Assembly (NCBI RefSeq): GCF_900302475.1
Contig: NZ_OMOQ01000002.1
Span: 310,001-374,000, forward strand
DNA from: Defluviimonas aquaemixtae
GTDB lineage: Bacteria > Pseudomonadota > Alphaproteobacteria > Rhodobacterales > Rhodobacteraceae
Direction: 5' to 3'
Length of the DNA: 64,000 bases
A program made the position numbers and the translations under genes. Every line of letters starts with the position of its first letter. Within the stretch, counting starts at the first letter, position 1. The notes under the pieces were generated by a model. That model searched no databases and was not told the origin of the DNA. It worked only from the letters and a program-made list of their open reading frames with translations. Shown one piece after another: positions 44,540 through 52,268 of this stretch.

Positions 44540-45610
44540 ATGACGATCAGAACGACGAACGGACGTGGACGGCTTTTCGCCAGCGTCCTCGACACGATCG
44601 GCGACACACCGGTGATCCGCGTGAACAATCTCGGCCCCGACAATGTTACGATCTACGTGAAGGCCGAGGCCTACAATCCAGCCGCCTCGGTGAAGGACCG
44701 GCTCGCCGTCAACATAATCGAGGCGGCAGAGCGCGAGGGCCAGCTGAAGCCGGGTCAGACGGTCATCGAGGCGACTTCGGGCAATACCGGCATCGGGCTC
44801 GCCATGGTCTGCGCCCAGAAAGGCTATCCGCTGGTCGTGACAATGTCTGACAGTTTCTCGGTCGAGCGGCGGAGACTCATGCGCATTCTCGGTGCCAAGG
44901 TCGTGCTGACCCCGCGCGCCGAGAAAGGGACGGGCATGTACAACAAGGCCGTCGAACTCGCCAAGAAGCACGGCTGGTTCCTCGCCCGCCAATTCGAGAC
45001 GAAGGACAATGCCGACATCCACGAGGCGACGACGGCGCGCGAGATCCTCGGCGATTTCGCGGGCCAGCGGCTCGATTATTTTGTCACCGGTTACGGCACC
45101 GGCGGAACACTCACGGGCGTGGGGCGCGTGCTGAGGAAGGAGCGGCCCGAAACGAAGATCATCCTGTCCGAACCCGCCAACGCGGCGCTGGTCGCGAGCG
45201 GAACCCCCCAGGAGCGGGGCCCGGACGGCGCACCGGCCAGCAGCCACCCCGCCTTCGAGCCGCACCCGATCCAAGGCTGGACCCCCGACTTCATCCCCGC
45301 TGTCCTGCAGGAGGGCCTCGACAAGGGCTTCTACGACGAGCTGATCCCGGTGTCCGGGGCCGAGGGGATCGATTGGGCGCGCAAGCTCGCGCAGAAGGAG
45401 GGCATCTTCACCGGCATTTCCGGCGGGTCCACATTCGCGATCGCGATCCGGGTCGCAGAGAAGGCCGCGCCGGGCTCGGTGATTCTCGCCGTGCTGCCCG
45501 ATACGGGCGAGCGTTATCTGACAACCCCGCTTTTTGAGGGCATACCCGAGGACATGGACGACGAGGAGCTGGAGATCTCGCTTTCCACGCCCAACCATCA
45601 GATGGGCTGA
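44540..45610 (+). CDS. cysK: Cysteine synthase (O-acetylserine sulfhydrylase) family protein
   Basis: 356 aa fold-type II PLP enzyme. IGDTPVIRVNNLGPDNVTIYVKAEAYNPAASVKDRLA (in part) carries the PLP lysine, IEATSGNTGIGLAMVCAQKGY the Asn/Thr PLP loop, and GTGGTLTGVGRVL the phosphate-binding glycine motif. The start MTIRTTNGRGRLF with GGGAGGGA upstream is preferred over an in-frame start at 44465. The long C-terminal part (~255-356) and the PASSHPAFEPHPIQGW insertion are longer than in classical CysK; a related cystathionine-type or sulfocysteine function is possible. Confidence 0.88.
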   Translation: MTIRTTNGRGRLFASVLDTIGDTPVIRVNNLGPDNVTIYVKAEAYNPAASVKDRLAVNIIEAAEREGQLKPGQTVIEATSGNTGIGLAMVCAQKGYPLVVTMSDSFSVERRRLMRILGAKVVLTPRAEKGTGMYNKAVELAKKHGWFLARQFETKDNADIHEATTAREILGDFAGQRLDYFVTGYGTGGTLTGVGRVLRKERPETKIILSEPANAALVASGTPQERGPDGAPASSHPAFEPHPIQGWTPDFIPAVLQEGLDKGFYDELIPVSGAEGIDWARKLAQKEGIFTGISGGSTFAIAIRVAEKAAPGSVILAVLPDTGERYLTTPLFEGIPEDMDDEELEISLSTPNHQMG

Positions 45611-45760
45611 GCGGATTTCACGCGCGAAAAGATCGGCCACCGTCTGAAGGAAAAGGGTTTTCTGCTAATCCTTTTGAGACCCCTTCACACGCCCGGATCG
45701 TTTCTCAGTGTTTGTCCACTTTGCGGGACGAAGTGAGCTTTCGCTGCGGCTGCGCCAATG

Positions 45761-46318
45761 TCAGGTTCCGGGAATGAGTAAGTCGAATTCCCTACGCGAT
45801 CTTAGAACCGTCACCGGCACGTTCGGGCCAAATCGGTCTATTTGCTTCACGAACTCGGGCGCAGATTTACGTTCAAAATTCCAGATGTAAGAGAGAAATT
45901 CTCGATCAGGAAACGGCTCTGGACATCCTTCGGCTATCGCCACCCGTACCGTGCCGTAGTTCTTCACAACGCGTTTTGCAACGCCAAGAATTGCGACAAA
46001 ACGAGGGACACGCAACCAAATAATCAGTTCCGCCCTTGGCACACGAATGTCAAAAGTTGACGCTCCACTGCCGTCCATAACCCATCTATCTCGCTCCACG
46101 AATTCTTGGAGGAGCAGTCTTTGTTCCTCACGATTTCGGACCTGCCATCCGGGGAGCCAGCGCACATCACGGTCGATTGATTGATACTCAAGCGCACAAC
46201 TCTGAGCCAGTTTGAGTGCCAAGGTAGTCTTCCCGCCACCAGAACACCCAATCACTAGGACACGCTGTGCTTGGCGCAAAATGTCTTGTGCCTCGTTGGG
46301 GGGAACATAGTTTGGCAT
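45761..46318 (-). CDS. P-loop adenylate-kinase-like protein (FlaR/topology-modulation type)
   Basis: 185 aa. Walker A is VLVIGCSGGGKTTLALKLAQ (~20-39), then DRDVRWLPGW and ERDRWVMDGSGASTFDIRVPRAELIIWLRVPR (in part), typical of small nucleotide-binding proteins annotated as topology modulation protein or adenylate kinase; the true substrate is unknown. GC content is plainly lower than in neighbouring genes and codon use is different, suggesting recent acquisition. Stands alone. Confidence 0.7.
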   Translation of the reverse strand: MPNYVPPNEAQDILRQAQRVLVIGCSGGGKTTLALKLAQSCALEYQSIDRDVRWLPGWQVRNREEQRLLLQEFVERDRWVMDGSGASTFDIRVPRAELIIWLRVPRFVAILGVAKRVVKNYGTVRVAIAEGCPEPFPDREFLSYIWNFERKSAPEFVKQIDRFGPNVPVTVLRSRREFDLLIPGT

Positions 46319-46455
46319 ACAGCCTGTCTAACAAGCACGTCGATCCGGCGGTAGAGGCGGTTTCTTCGTTCAAGTGAGCCATTCGGACAGGATGCAGCAT
46401 CCTGTAAAATGGGCTCGAAGCGGACAAACGAGGATCTACAGCGTCGCAAGACATA

Positions 46456-46477
46456 TGTGCGTCATGACGGACGCACA
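46456..46477 (+). repeat. Perfect inverted repeat downstream of the hydroxyproline operon
   Basis: TGTGCGTC (46456-46463) and GACGCACA (46470-46477), 8 bp each with a 6-nt loop. It lies 3' of the last gene of the minus-strand operon and upstream of the P-loop gene. It may end the operon transcript; no T-run is visible. Confidence 0.4.
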
Positions 46478-46530
46478 GCCACGCAACAGATTGTCTTGCC
46501 GAGAAGCCTCGCGGTTCGGAGGCCGTCGGA

Positions 46531-47562
46531 TCAGCCCCGCGCGCCCCAGGTGTCGGACAGGCGGTAGCCGCCCGGCCAGGGATCGGACGGATCGAGCATG
46601 TGCTGGTGAATGCCAGTGATCCAGCCGCGGCCGGAAATCTCGGGCACGATGGCGGGGCGGTCCGCGACCTCGGTCAGGGCGGCGATCCGGCCACTGAATT
46701 GGCTGTCGATAATCGATCGTGCTGCCAGGGTCTGCCCCTGGGCCATGATCCCCATTGCATGAAGCACTGCCATGCGCGCCGACACGCCCGTCCCGGTGGG
46801 CGACCGATCCACCTTGCCGGGCTGGATCGCGACGGCTGAGCGGGTCTTAAAGCCCGTTTCAGAAGGTTCCAGCGGACCGGCGAAGAGACAGAAGGAAATA
46901 TGGTCCCAACCGGTGTGCTCGGGATGCGAGAAGCCGAGCTGTGCATTCGCGGCGTCGGTGATCCGGACCCCAAGCCGGGCGATGTCGCGTGCCTCGTCCG
47001 GTGTGATCGCGATGCCGAGTTCAGCGGCGTCGATGATGACGAAGCTGTCGCCACCAAAGGCGGTGTCGACGGTGAGTGTTCCGAGACCCTCGACGTCGAG
47101 CTTCGCGCCGAGGCGGTCGGCGAAGGACGGCAGGTTCCTCACCGTGATCCGTTCGGCTTTGCCGTCGCGGCAGTCGGCGCGCACCCGGACAAGGCCGCCC
47201 GGCGCTTCCAGCGTCAGCTCGGTGACGGGTTCCGTCATCGGCAGGATGCCGGAATCGAGAAGCACGGTCGCTACGCAGATCGAGTTCGAGCCGGACATAG
47301 GCGGGGTATCTTCAGGCTCCATGATGATGAAGCCCATCTGTGCGTCGGGATGCTTCGGCGGCACCAGAAGGTTCACGTGCCGGAACACACCGCCCCTCGG
47401 TTCGTTCAGCATGAAGGCCCGGAGCGCTCCGTCCTCGGCGATGAAGCGGCGCTGCTCCCAGAGAGTTGCGCCGGGAGGCGGCGCGACGCCGCCGACGATG
47501 ACGTCACCGACCTCGCCCTCGGCATGGGCGGAGATGACGTGGATTGTTTTGGTGGTGCGCAT
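46531..47562 (-). CDS. Proline racemase family protein, trans-3-hydroxy-L-proline dehydratase-like (Ser/Thr active-site pair)
   Basis: 343 aa. The fold and order match the proline racemase superfamily, but the two positions that are Cys in epimerases are replaced: [11 protein letters not shown] (S90) instead of MCGHGT, and [14 protein letters not shown] (T256) instead of SPCGTG. In the family, dehydratases have Cys/Ser paired with Thr or similar, so a trans-3-hydroxy-L-proline dehydratase is the best guess, not an epimerase. Last gene of the operon, 10 bp after the Cys/Cys paralogue. Confidence 0.8.
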   Translation of the reverse strand: MRTTKTIHVISAHAEGEVGDVIVGGVAPPPGATLWEQRRFIAEDGALRAFMLNEPRGGVFRHVNLLVPPKHPDAQMGFIIMEPEDTPPMSGSNSICVATVLLDSGILPMTEPVTELTLEAPGGLVRVRADCRDGKAERITVRNLPSFADRLGAKLDVEGLGTLTVDTAFGGDSFVIIDAAELGIAITPDEARDIARLGVRITDAANAQLGFSHPEHTGWDHISFCLFAGPLEPSETGFKTRSAVAIQPGKVDRSPTGTGVSARMAVLHAMGIMAQGQTLAARSIIDSQFSGRIAALTEVADRPAIVPEISGRGWITGIHQHMLDPSDPWPGGYRLSDTWGARG

Positions 47563-47572
47563 GTCCCGTCTC

Positions 47573-48574
47573 TCAGATCACGACGAAACCATGCGCGAAG
47601 GGGTCGCGGTCGTCGATGAAGATGGTGTTGTAACCCGTCACCCGCGCCCAGCCCGCAACCGAGGGGATGATCGCGCCGTGATTGCCCACCTTCGCATGCC
47701 CCTCGATGCGGCCCTTGAAGAGCGAGCCAATGATGCTTTCGTGGACGAAGTCCTCCCCTTCGGCCAGCCGCCCCTTCGCCGCCCACTGTGCCATCCGCGC
47801 AGAGGTGCCGGTGCCGCACGGCGACCGGTCGATGGCCTTCTCGCCGTAGAACACGGCGTTGCGGGCGGTGGCTTCGGGGTGTCTGGGCGCGCCGGTCCAG
47901 AGGATGTGGCTGAGGCCGGCAATCTCGGGCTTTTCGGGGTGGGTGAAGGTATACTTCTTGTTGAGCGCAGCGCGGAGCTTCGGACTCCACCCGACAAGGT
48001 CGATTGCACAATGGTCCCCGATGTCGCGGAAGGTCTCCTGGCTTTCGACGATGGCGTAGAAGTTGCCGCCATAGGCGACGTCGACGGTGATCGCGCCGAG
48101 GCCTTCGACCTCCGCCGTCAGTCCCTCGGCGTGGAGGTAGGCGGGAACGTTCGTGAGCCGCACCTCCTCGACGAACCGGCCCTCCTGCCGGTACTCGGCG
48201 GTGACGGGGCCGGCAGGCGTGTCGAGGCGGAGGACGCCGGGCGTCCTCGGCGTGACGAGACCGTTCTCGATGGCCGTCGTGACGGTGCCGATCGTGCCGT
48301 GGCCGCACATCGGCAGGCAGCCGGAGGTCTCGATGAAGAGCACGCCGGTGTCGCAGTCGTCGCGCGTCGGCGGGTAGAGGATCGCGCCGGACATCACGTC
48401 GTGCCCGCGCGGCTCGTACATGAGCCCGGTGCGGATCCAGTCGTACTCGGCGAGGAAATGCGCGCGCCTTTCGAGCATGGTCTTGCCCTGAAGCTGCGGC
48501 GCGCCGCCCGCGACGAGGCGGACGGGATTGCCGCAGGTATGGCCGTCGATGCAGAGGAAAGTGTGGCTGGTCAT
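47573..48574 (-). CDS. 4-hydroxyproline 2-epimerase
   Basis: 333 aa. Both catalytic cysteines are present: C90 in [10 protein letters not shown] and C253 in [14 protein letters not shown], as in 4-hydroxyproline epimerases and proline racemases. [19 protein letters not shown] and [23 protein letters not shown] in part are typical of the epimerase group. It converts trans-4-hydroxy-L-proline to the cis-D isomer, which the downstream-acting FAD enzyme oxidises. Its ATG overlaps the stop of the preceding FAD gene by 4 bp. Confidence 0.9.
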   Translation of the reverse strand: MTSHTFLCIDGHTCGNPVRLVAGGAPQLQGKTMLERRAHFLAEYDWIRTGLMYEPRGHDVMSGAILYPPTRDDCDTGVLFIETSGCLPMCGHGTIGTVTTAIENGLVTPRTPGVLRLDTPAGPVTAEYRQEGRFVEEVRLTNVPAYLHAEGLTAEVEGLGAITVDVAYGGNFYAIVESQETFRDIGDHCAIDLVGWSPKLRAALNKKYTFTHPEKPEIAGLSHILWTGAPRHPEATARNAVFYGEKAIDRSPCGTGTSARMAQWAAKGRLAEGEDFVHESIIGSLFKGRIEGHAKVGNHGAIIPSVAGWARVTGYNTIFIDDRDPFAHGFVVI

Positions 48575-49827
48575 GGTAGGCCCCTGAAGCGGCCGGGCGA
48601 AAAGGCGGCGATGTCGATGGGCGGCGGCGTGCCGGTCAGGAGATCGGCCACGATCCGCGCGGTCGCGGTCGACTGGGTGAGCCCGAGATGGCCGTGGCCA
48701 AAGGCATGGATGACCTCTGGCGCGCGCGGGCTTTCTCCGATCGCCGGGAGCGTGTCGGGCAGCGACGGGCGGAAGCCCATCCATTCGCGTCCGCCCTCGG
48801 CCTCGAGCCCCGGCAGGAAATCCGCGGCCTTCCTCAGCATCGCCCGCGCCCGGGTGAAGTTCGGCGGCAGGTCGAGCCCGCCGAGTTCCACCGCGCCGCC
48901 GATGCGGATGCCGGTGGAGAGAGGGGAGGCGACGAAGCCGTGTTCGGCGAAGGTGATGTGGCAGCGGAGGTCGCATGCGCCCGGGGGCAGCGTGGTGTTG
49001 TAGCCGCGCTCGGTCTCGAGCGGGATGCGGTCGCCGATGGTGCGGGCGATGCGGTGGGAATGCGCCCCGGCGGCGAGGACGATCCGCCCGGCTTCGAGCC
49101 TGCGGCCGTCGGTGGTGAGGACCGCCGTCTGGCCGGCAAGGCTGATGGCGCGGGCCTCCGCCCGCTCCAGCGCTCCGCCCCGGTCGCGAAACGTCTCGGC
49201 CAGCGCCTCGACGTAGAGCTTGGGGTCGGCGACCGACCACCAGTCGGGCGTGAAGATGGCGTGGCCGAAGCGGGGCGCGAGGCCGGGCTGGATGGCGGCG
49301 ATCTCGTCCCCCCCGGCGAGGTGCCGGAAGGTGAAGCCGTGGCGCGCGGCCGCGTCACAGGCGCGGCGCGCGGCGTCGAAGGCCCGCGCAGTCTCATAGA
49401 CCTGGATCTGCCCGTTCCGCTGCAACATCGGCAGCGTCCCGGTCGCGGCCATGAACGGCTCGACCGACGTGCGCGCCAGCGTCATCAGCGCCGCCTGAGC
49501 GGCGGTGGAGCGCGCGACCCGGTGCGGCAGGCTCGCCACCGCGAAGCGCAGCATCCAGGGCGCGATTCGGGCCGTGTAGCGCGGCGGCACCGAGAGCGGA
49601 CCGAGCGGATCGAGGAGCCAGGCGGGCGACTTCAGGAGCGTCGCGGGCGAAGCGAGCGGCTGGATCTCGGTGAAGGCGAAGGCGGCGGCATTGCCGGCCG
49701 ACGCGCCCGCCGCAGGACCCTCGCGGTCGATGACCGTGACGGTCAGCCCGCGCGCTAGCGCCTCATGCGCGATGGAAAGGCCGATGACGCCCGCGCCGAT
49801 GATCAGAACGTCGGGGCGGGCGGTCAT
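48571..49827 (-). CDS. FAD-dependent D-amino-acid (D-hydroxyproline) dehydrogenase
   Basis: 418 aa DadA-type flavoprotein. N-terminal FAD motif VLIIGAGVIGLSIAHEALARG with IDREGPAAGASAGNAAAF; C-terminal GFRPSLPDTLPAIGESPRAP and HAFGHGHLGLTQSTATARIVADLL in part. In a hydroxyproline cluster it probably oxidises cis-4-hydroxy-D-proline to pyrroline-4-hydroxy-2-carboxylate, feeding the adjacent DapA-family enzyme. The translation overlaps the epimerase gene; the DapA-like gene is 9 bp upstream. Confidence 0.88.
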   Translation of the reverse strand: MTARPDVLIIGAGVIGLSIAHEALARGLTVTVIDREGPAAGASAGNAAAFAFTEIQPLASPATLLKSPAWLLDPLGPLSVPPRYTARIAPWMLRFAVASLPHRVARSTAAQAALMTLARTSVEPFMAATGTLPMLQRNGQIQVYETARAFDAARRACDAAARHGFTFRHLAGGDEIAAIQPGLAPRFGHAIFTPDWWSVADPKLYVEALAETFRDRGGALERAEARAISLAGQTAVLTTDGRRLEAGRIVLAAGAHSHRIARTIGDRIPLETERGYNTTLPPGACDLRCHITFAEHGFVASPLSTGIRIGGAVELGGLDLPPNFTRARAMLRKAADFLPGLEAEGGREWMGFRPSLPDTLPAIGESPRAPEVIHAFGHGHLGLTQSTATARIVADLLTGTPPPIDIAAFSPGRFRGLP

Positions 49828-49836
49828 GGCGTTTCC

Positions 49837-50730
49837 TCACAGCTCCGGCAGGTCGGGTCTTGCGGCGATGGCATCCTTCACGATCCGCTCCACGCGCTCC
49901 CGGTGCTCGCCCGAAAGCGACAGGCGCGGGGCGCGAACGCGGTCGTTCGAGCCTATGGCGTGGACCTCGGCCAGCTTGATCTGCTGGACGAGGAAGGTCG
50001 AGACGTCGAGATCGAGGAGCGGCCGGAACCAGCGGTAGATCGTCCGCGCCTCGTCCAGGCGGCCCTGCCGGATCAGTTCGTAGATCGCGACGGTTTCGCG
50101 CGGGAAAGCGGTGACAAGCCCGGCGACCCAGCCGACCGCGCCCATGATGAGCGCCTCGTAGGCGAGGTTGTCGACGCCGGTGAAGACGTCGTAGCGGTCG
50201 CCCACGGCGTTGAAGATCTCGGTCGTGCGGCGGATGTCGTCGGAGCTTTCCTTGATCGCCACGAAGCGCGCGTCGTCGGCGAGCTCGGCCATCATGTCCG
50301 GCGTCACGTCGACGCGGTAGCCGACGCGGTTGGAGTAGATCATCACCGGCAGGTCGCCGGCGGCGGCGATCGCGCGGAGGTTGGCGACCGTCTCGTCGCG
50401 GCTCGTGAAGTAGATCGGCGAGGGCACGATCATTAGCCCGTCCGCCCCGGCCTTGGCCGCGCGCTTCGCAAGCTCGCAGGCCTCGCGCGTACCGGGTTCG
50501 GAAATCGTCAGAAGCGCTGGTTTGGAGCCTGACGCGGCCTTGCAGAGCTGCAAAACCTCGAGCCGCTCGTCCGGCGACAACATATTGCCTTCGCCGAGCG
50601 TCCCGCAGGCGATGAGCCCGTGGCAGCCGGCCCCAATGAGAAGCGCAAAGCAGCGCTCCATCTCCGCCCTGTCGAGCTTGCCGTCCTCGGTGAACTTCGT
50701 CGTCACCGCGGGTATCACGCCGCGCCACAT
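49837..50730 (-). CDS. DapA-family aldolase, probable pyrroline-4-hydroxy-2-carboxylate deaminase
   Basis: 297 aa. N-terminal MWRGVIPAVTTKFTEDGKLD; GLIACGTLGEGNMLSPDE; the Tyr/Arg region NRVGYRVDVTPDMMAEL; and the Schiff-base lysine in FVAIKESSDDIRRTT. These fit the dihydrodipicolinate synthase/NAL family. In hydroxyproline breakdown this family deaminates pyrroline-4-hydroxy-2-carboxylate to 2-oxoglutarate semialdehyde. The start at 50730 is chosen (GGAAGGGG upstream). First gene of the operon that ends at 46531. Confidence 0.87.
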   Translation of the reverse strand: MWRGVIPAVTTKFTEDGKLDRAEMERCFALLIGAGCHGLIACGTLGEGNMLSPDERLEVLQLCKAASGSKPALLTISEPGTREACELAKRAAKAGADGLMIVPSPIYFTSRDETVANLRAIAAAGDLPVMIYSNRVGYRVDVTPDMMAELADDARFVAIKESSDDIRRTTEIFNAVGDRYDVFTGVDNLAYEALIMGAVGWVAGLVTAFPRETVAIYELIRQGRLDEARTIYRWFRPLLDLDVSTFLVQQIKLAEVHAIGSNDRVRAPRLSLSGEHRERVERIVKDAIAARPDLPEL

Positions 50731-50785
50731 CGCCTGTCCCCTTCCGAGTCGCTCTAATGATTCCACGTGACTCGGATACTGGATA

Positions 50786-50795
50786 TTGGATACAA
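50786..50795 (+). promoter_or_regulatory. Candidate operator for the GntR/FCD regulator
   Basis: TTGGATACAA is close to the TTGTATACAA-like core bound by FCD-type GntR regulators. It lies in the divergent gap, with GGATAC and GGATAT echoes at 50774 and 50781. Position is between the regulator and the operon, as expected for a shared operator. Confidence 0.4.
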
Positions 50796-50827
50796 TAATC
50801 AAGGGCGATCATCGAACGGAGAACAGG

Positions 50828-51487
50828 GTGCGGATCGACAGCGTGGATATCGGGCGCAGAGCATCGGCGGCCGTCATCATCTACGAGGCGCTGAAGAAAG
50901 CGATCGTGGACGGCCAGCTTGCCGACGGCGCGCCTTTGCGCCAGGACGAGATCGCCCGCATGTTCAACACCAGCCGCATCCCGGTGCGCGAGGCGCTGAC
51001 GATGCTGGAACAGCAGGGGCTGGTCGAGACGCAGCGCTTCAAGGGCGCGGTCGTCGCGGGAATTTCACCCGCCGAGGCGAGCGAGATCTGGGAATTCCGC
51101 GCGCTGCTGGAAGGGCACGTGATCGAACGGGCGGTGCCGAACATGGACGCCGAGGTGATCGAGACGGCGCGCGGTTATCTCATTGCGTTCGACAAGGCGA
51201 CGCAACCGTCGGAATGGGGCGATCTAAACCGCAGGTTCCACACCCATCTCTATCGTGCGAGCGGTCTGTCCTATCATTTGGATGTCATCGAGAAGACGCT
51301 CGACCGCGTCGACCGGCACCTGCGGGCGCAATTGTCGCTCTCGAACGGTGTCCGGCGCGCGACGGAGGAGCACGAGGCGATTCTCGATGCCTGCGCGAAG
51401 TGCGACGCGGCACGCGCGGGCGCGCTGACCCGGCAGCACATCCTTGGGGCCAGGAGCAATCTTCTGGACCATCTGCCGGGTGGCTGA
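50828..51487 (+). CDS. GntR-family regulator, FCD subfamily (hydroxyproline operon)
   Basis: 219 aa from the GTG at 50828 with GGAGA upstream; a TTG at 50786 falls inside the candidate operator and is less likely. Winged helix ~15-75: IYEALKKAIVDGQLADGAPLRQDEIARMFNTSRIPVREALTMLEQQG in part. C-terminal FCD domain with EIWEFRALLEGHVIERAVP, NRRFHTHLYRAS and HLDVIEKTLDRVDRH; the His and Asp residues match its metal-binding positions. Divergent from the catabolic operon, so a repressor that responds to a hydroxyproline intermediate is likely. Confidence 0.88.
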   Translation: MRIDSVDIGRRASAAVIIYEALKKAIVDGQLADGAPLRQDEIARMFNTSRIPVREALTMLEQQGLVETQRFKGAVVAGISPAEASEIWEFRALLEGHVIERAVPNMDAEVIETARGYLIAFDKATQPSEWGDLNRRFHTHLYRASGLSYHLDVIEKTLDRVDRHLRAQLSLSNGVRRATEEHEAILDACAKCDAARAGALTRQHILGARSNLLDHLPGG

Positions 51488-51816
51488 GCGGCCCGAGGCG
51501 CATGTGCATCATCGCACACATAGTCTGCGCACTTGACTTCGCTGCGCGAGAGGGCGAAGCCAGCACGCCCCTGTGAGATTTCGGACGGTCGGCGAAACAA
51601 TTCATCAACAAGAAAATCGTTCGACATGAACTCTTTGCGCGCTCCGCTGGCGCGCGCGTGAGAGTCGGTAACGCTCGTGCAAACGGCGCACAAAATCTGC
51701 GTGATCTGCCGCGAGCGGACTGTGATTTCCCAGCGGCGGCCTGGACCCTCATCTTCCCATTACCGGCCCGGACGTCGGGCATGAGCCAAAACGAACCGAA
51801 CCCGAAAGGACAGATC
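51488..51816. other. Intergenic region, 329 bp, after gntR
   Basis: No convincing gene. Contains TGTGC-ATCATC-GCACA (51503-51518) 15 bp after the gntR stop and a strong GCGCGC-TCCGCTG-GCGCGC stem (51637-51655), neither with a T-run. A promoter for the small secreted protein gene at 51817 should lie here; TTGACT at 51533 has no good -10 partner. Confidence 0.5.
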
Positions 51817-52044
51817 ATGAAGCGCATTCTTCTTACCACCGCCCTCATCCTCTCCACCGCCGGCGCGGCAGCCGCTATGACCAACCCGGGCGAGCTGAGC
51901 GGCCCGGCCCGCGCTGAGGCCGAGCGCCTGGTGCCGAACGGCGATTTCGACAACCTCACGAGCGCCCAGGTCGGCGCGATCCGCTCAATTCTGTACGGCG
52001 ACGACAGCAATCGCGGTGGCCAAATCCGCGCTGTTCTCAACTGA
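51817..52044 (+). CDS. Small secreted protein, unknown
   Basis: 75 aa with AAAGGA upstream of the ATG. MKRILLTTALILSTAGAAAA is a Sec signal peptide cleaved near AAA-M. The mature 54 residues (MTNPGELSGPARAEAERLVPNG, then DFDNLTSAQVGAIRSILYGDD and a short tail) contain no Cys and look helical. Small exported proteins with this NLTxxQVxAI pattern are frequent in Rhodobacteraceae; role unknown. It is followed by a strong terminator, so it is transcribed alone. Confidence 0.7.
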   Translation: MKRILLTTALILSTAGAAAAMTNPGELSGPARAEAERLVPNGDFDNLTSAQVGAIRSILYGDDSNRGGQIRAVLN

Positions 52045-52061
52045 AGCCACTCACGCCGAAG

Positions 52062-52090
52062 GAGGTGCCCGCCGATCGCGCGGGCACCTC
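52062..52090 (+). terminator. Intrinsic terminator after the small secreted protein gene
   Basis: GAGGTGCCCGC (52062-52072) and GCGGGCACCTC-type arm (52080-52090) form an 11-bp stem with a 7-nt loop, followed by TTGCTGTCT. Confidence 0.75.
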
Positions 52091-52268
52091 TTGCTGTCTG
52101 CTCACGCAGCGATCACGAGATGCGGACATTTGTGTAACGGTATTGGCCTGAACCGTTCCTTCGGTGCACAACGGTCGCGACGGGAACCGGGGATGGATCA
52201 ATCGGAATGACACTCAGCCGAGGCCTTGCGCGGGCCGCGAAAAGACGCCGCGCAGCGGAAAGCGACAG

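Noticed and set aside
51637..51655. Small RNA or terminator from the GCGCGC stem
   Set aside because: Strong stem but in a GC-rich region such stems arise by chance; there is no T-run and no promoter that would make a transcript.
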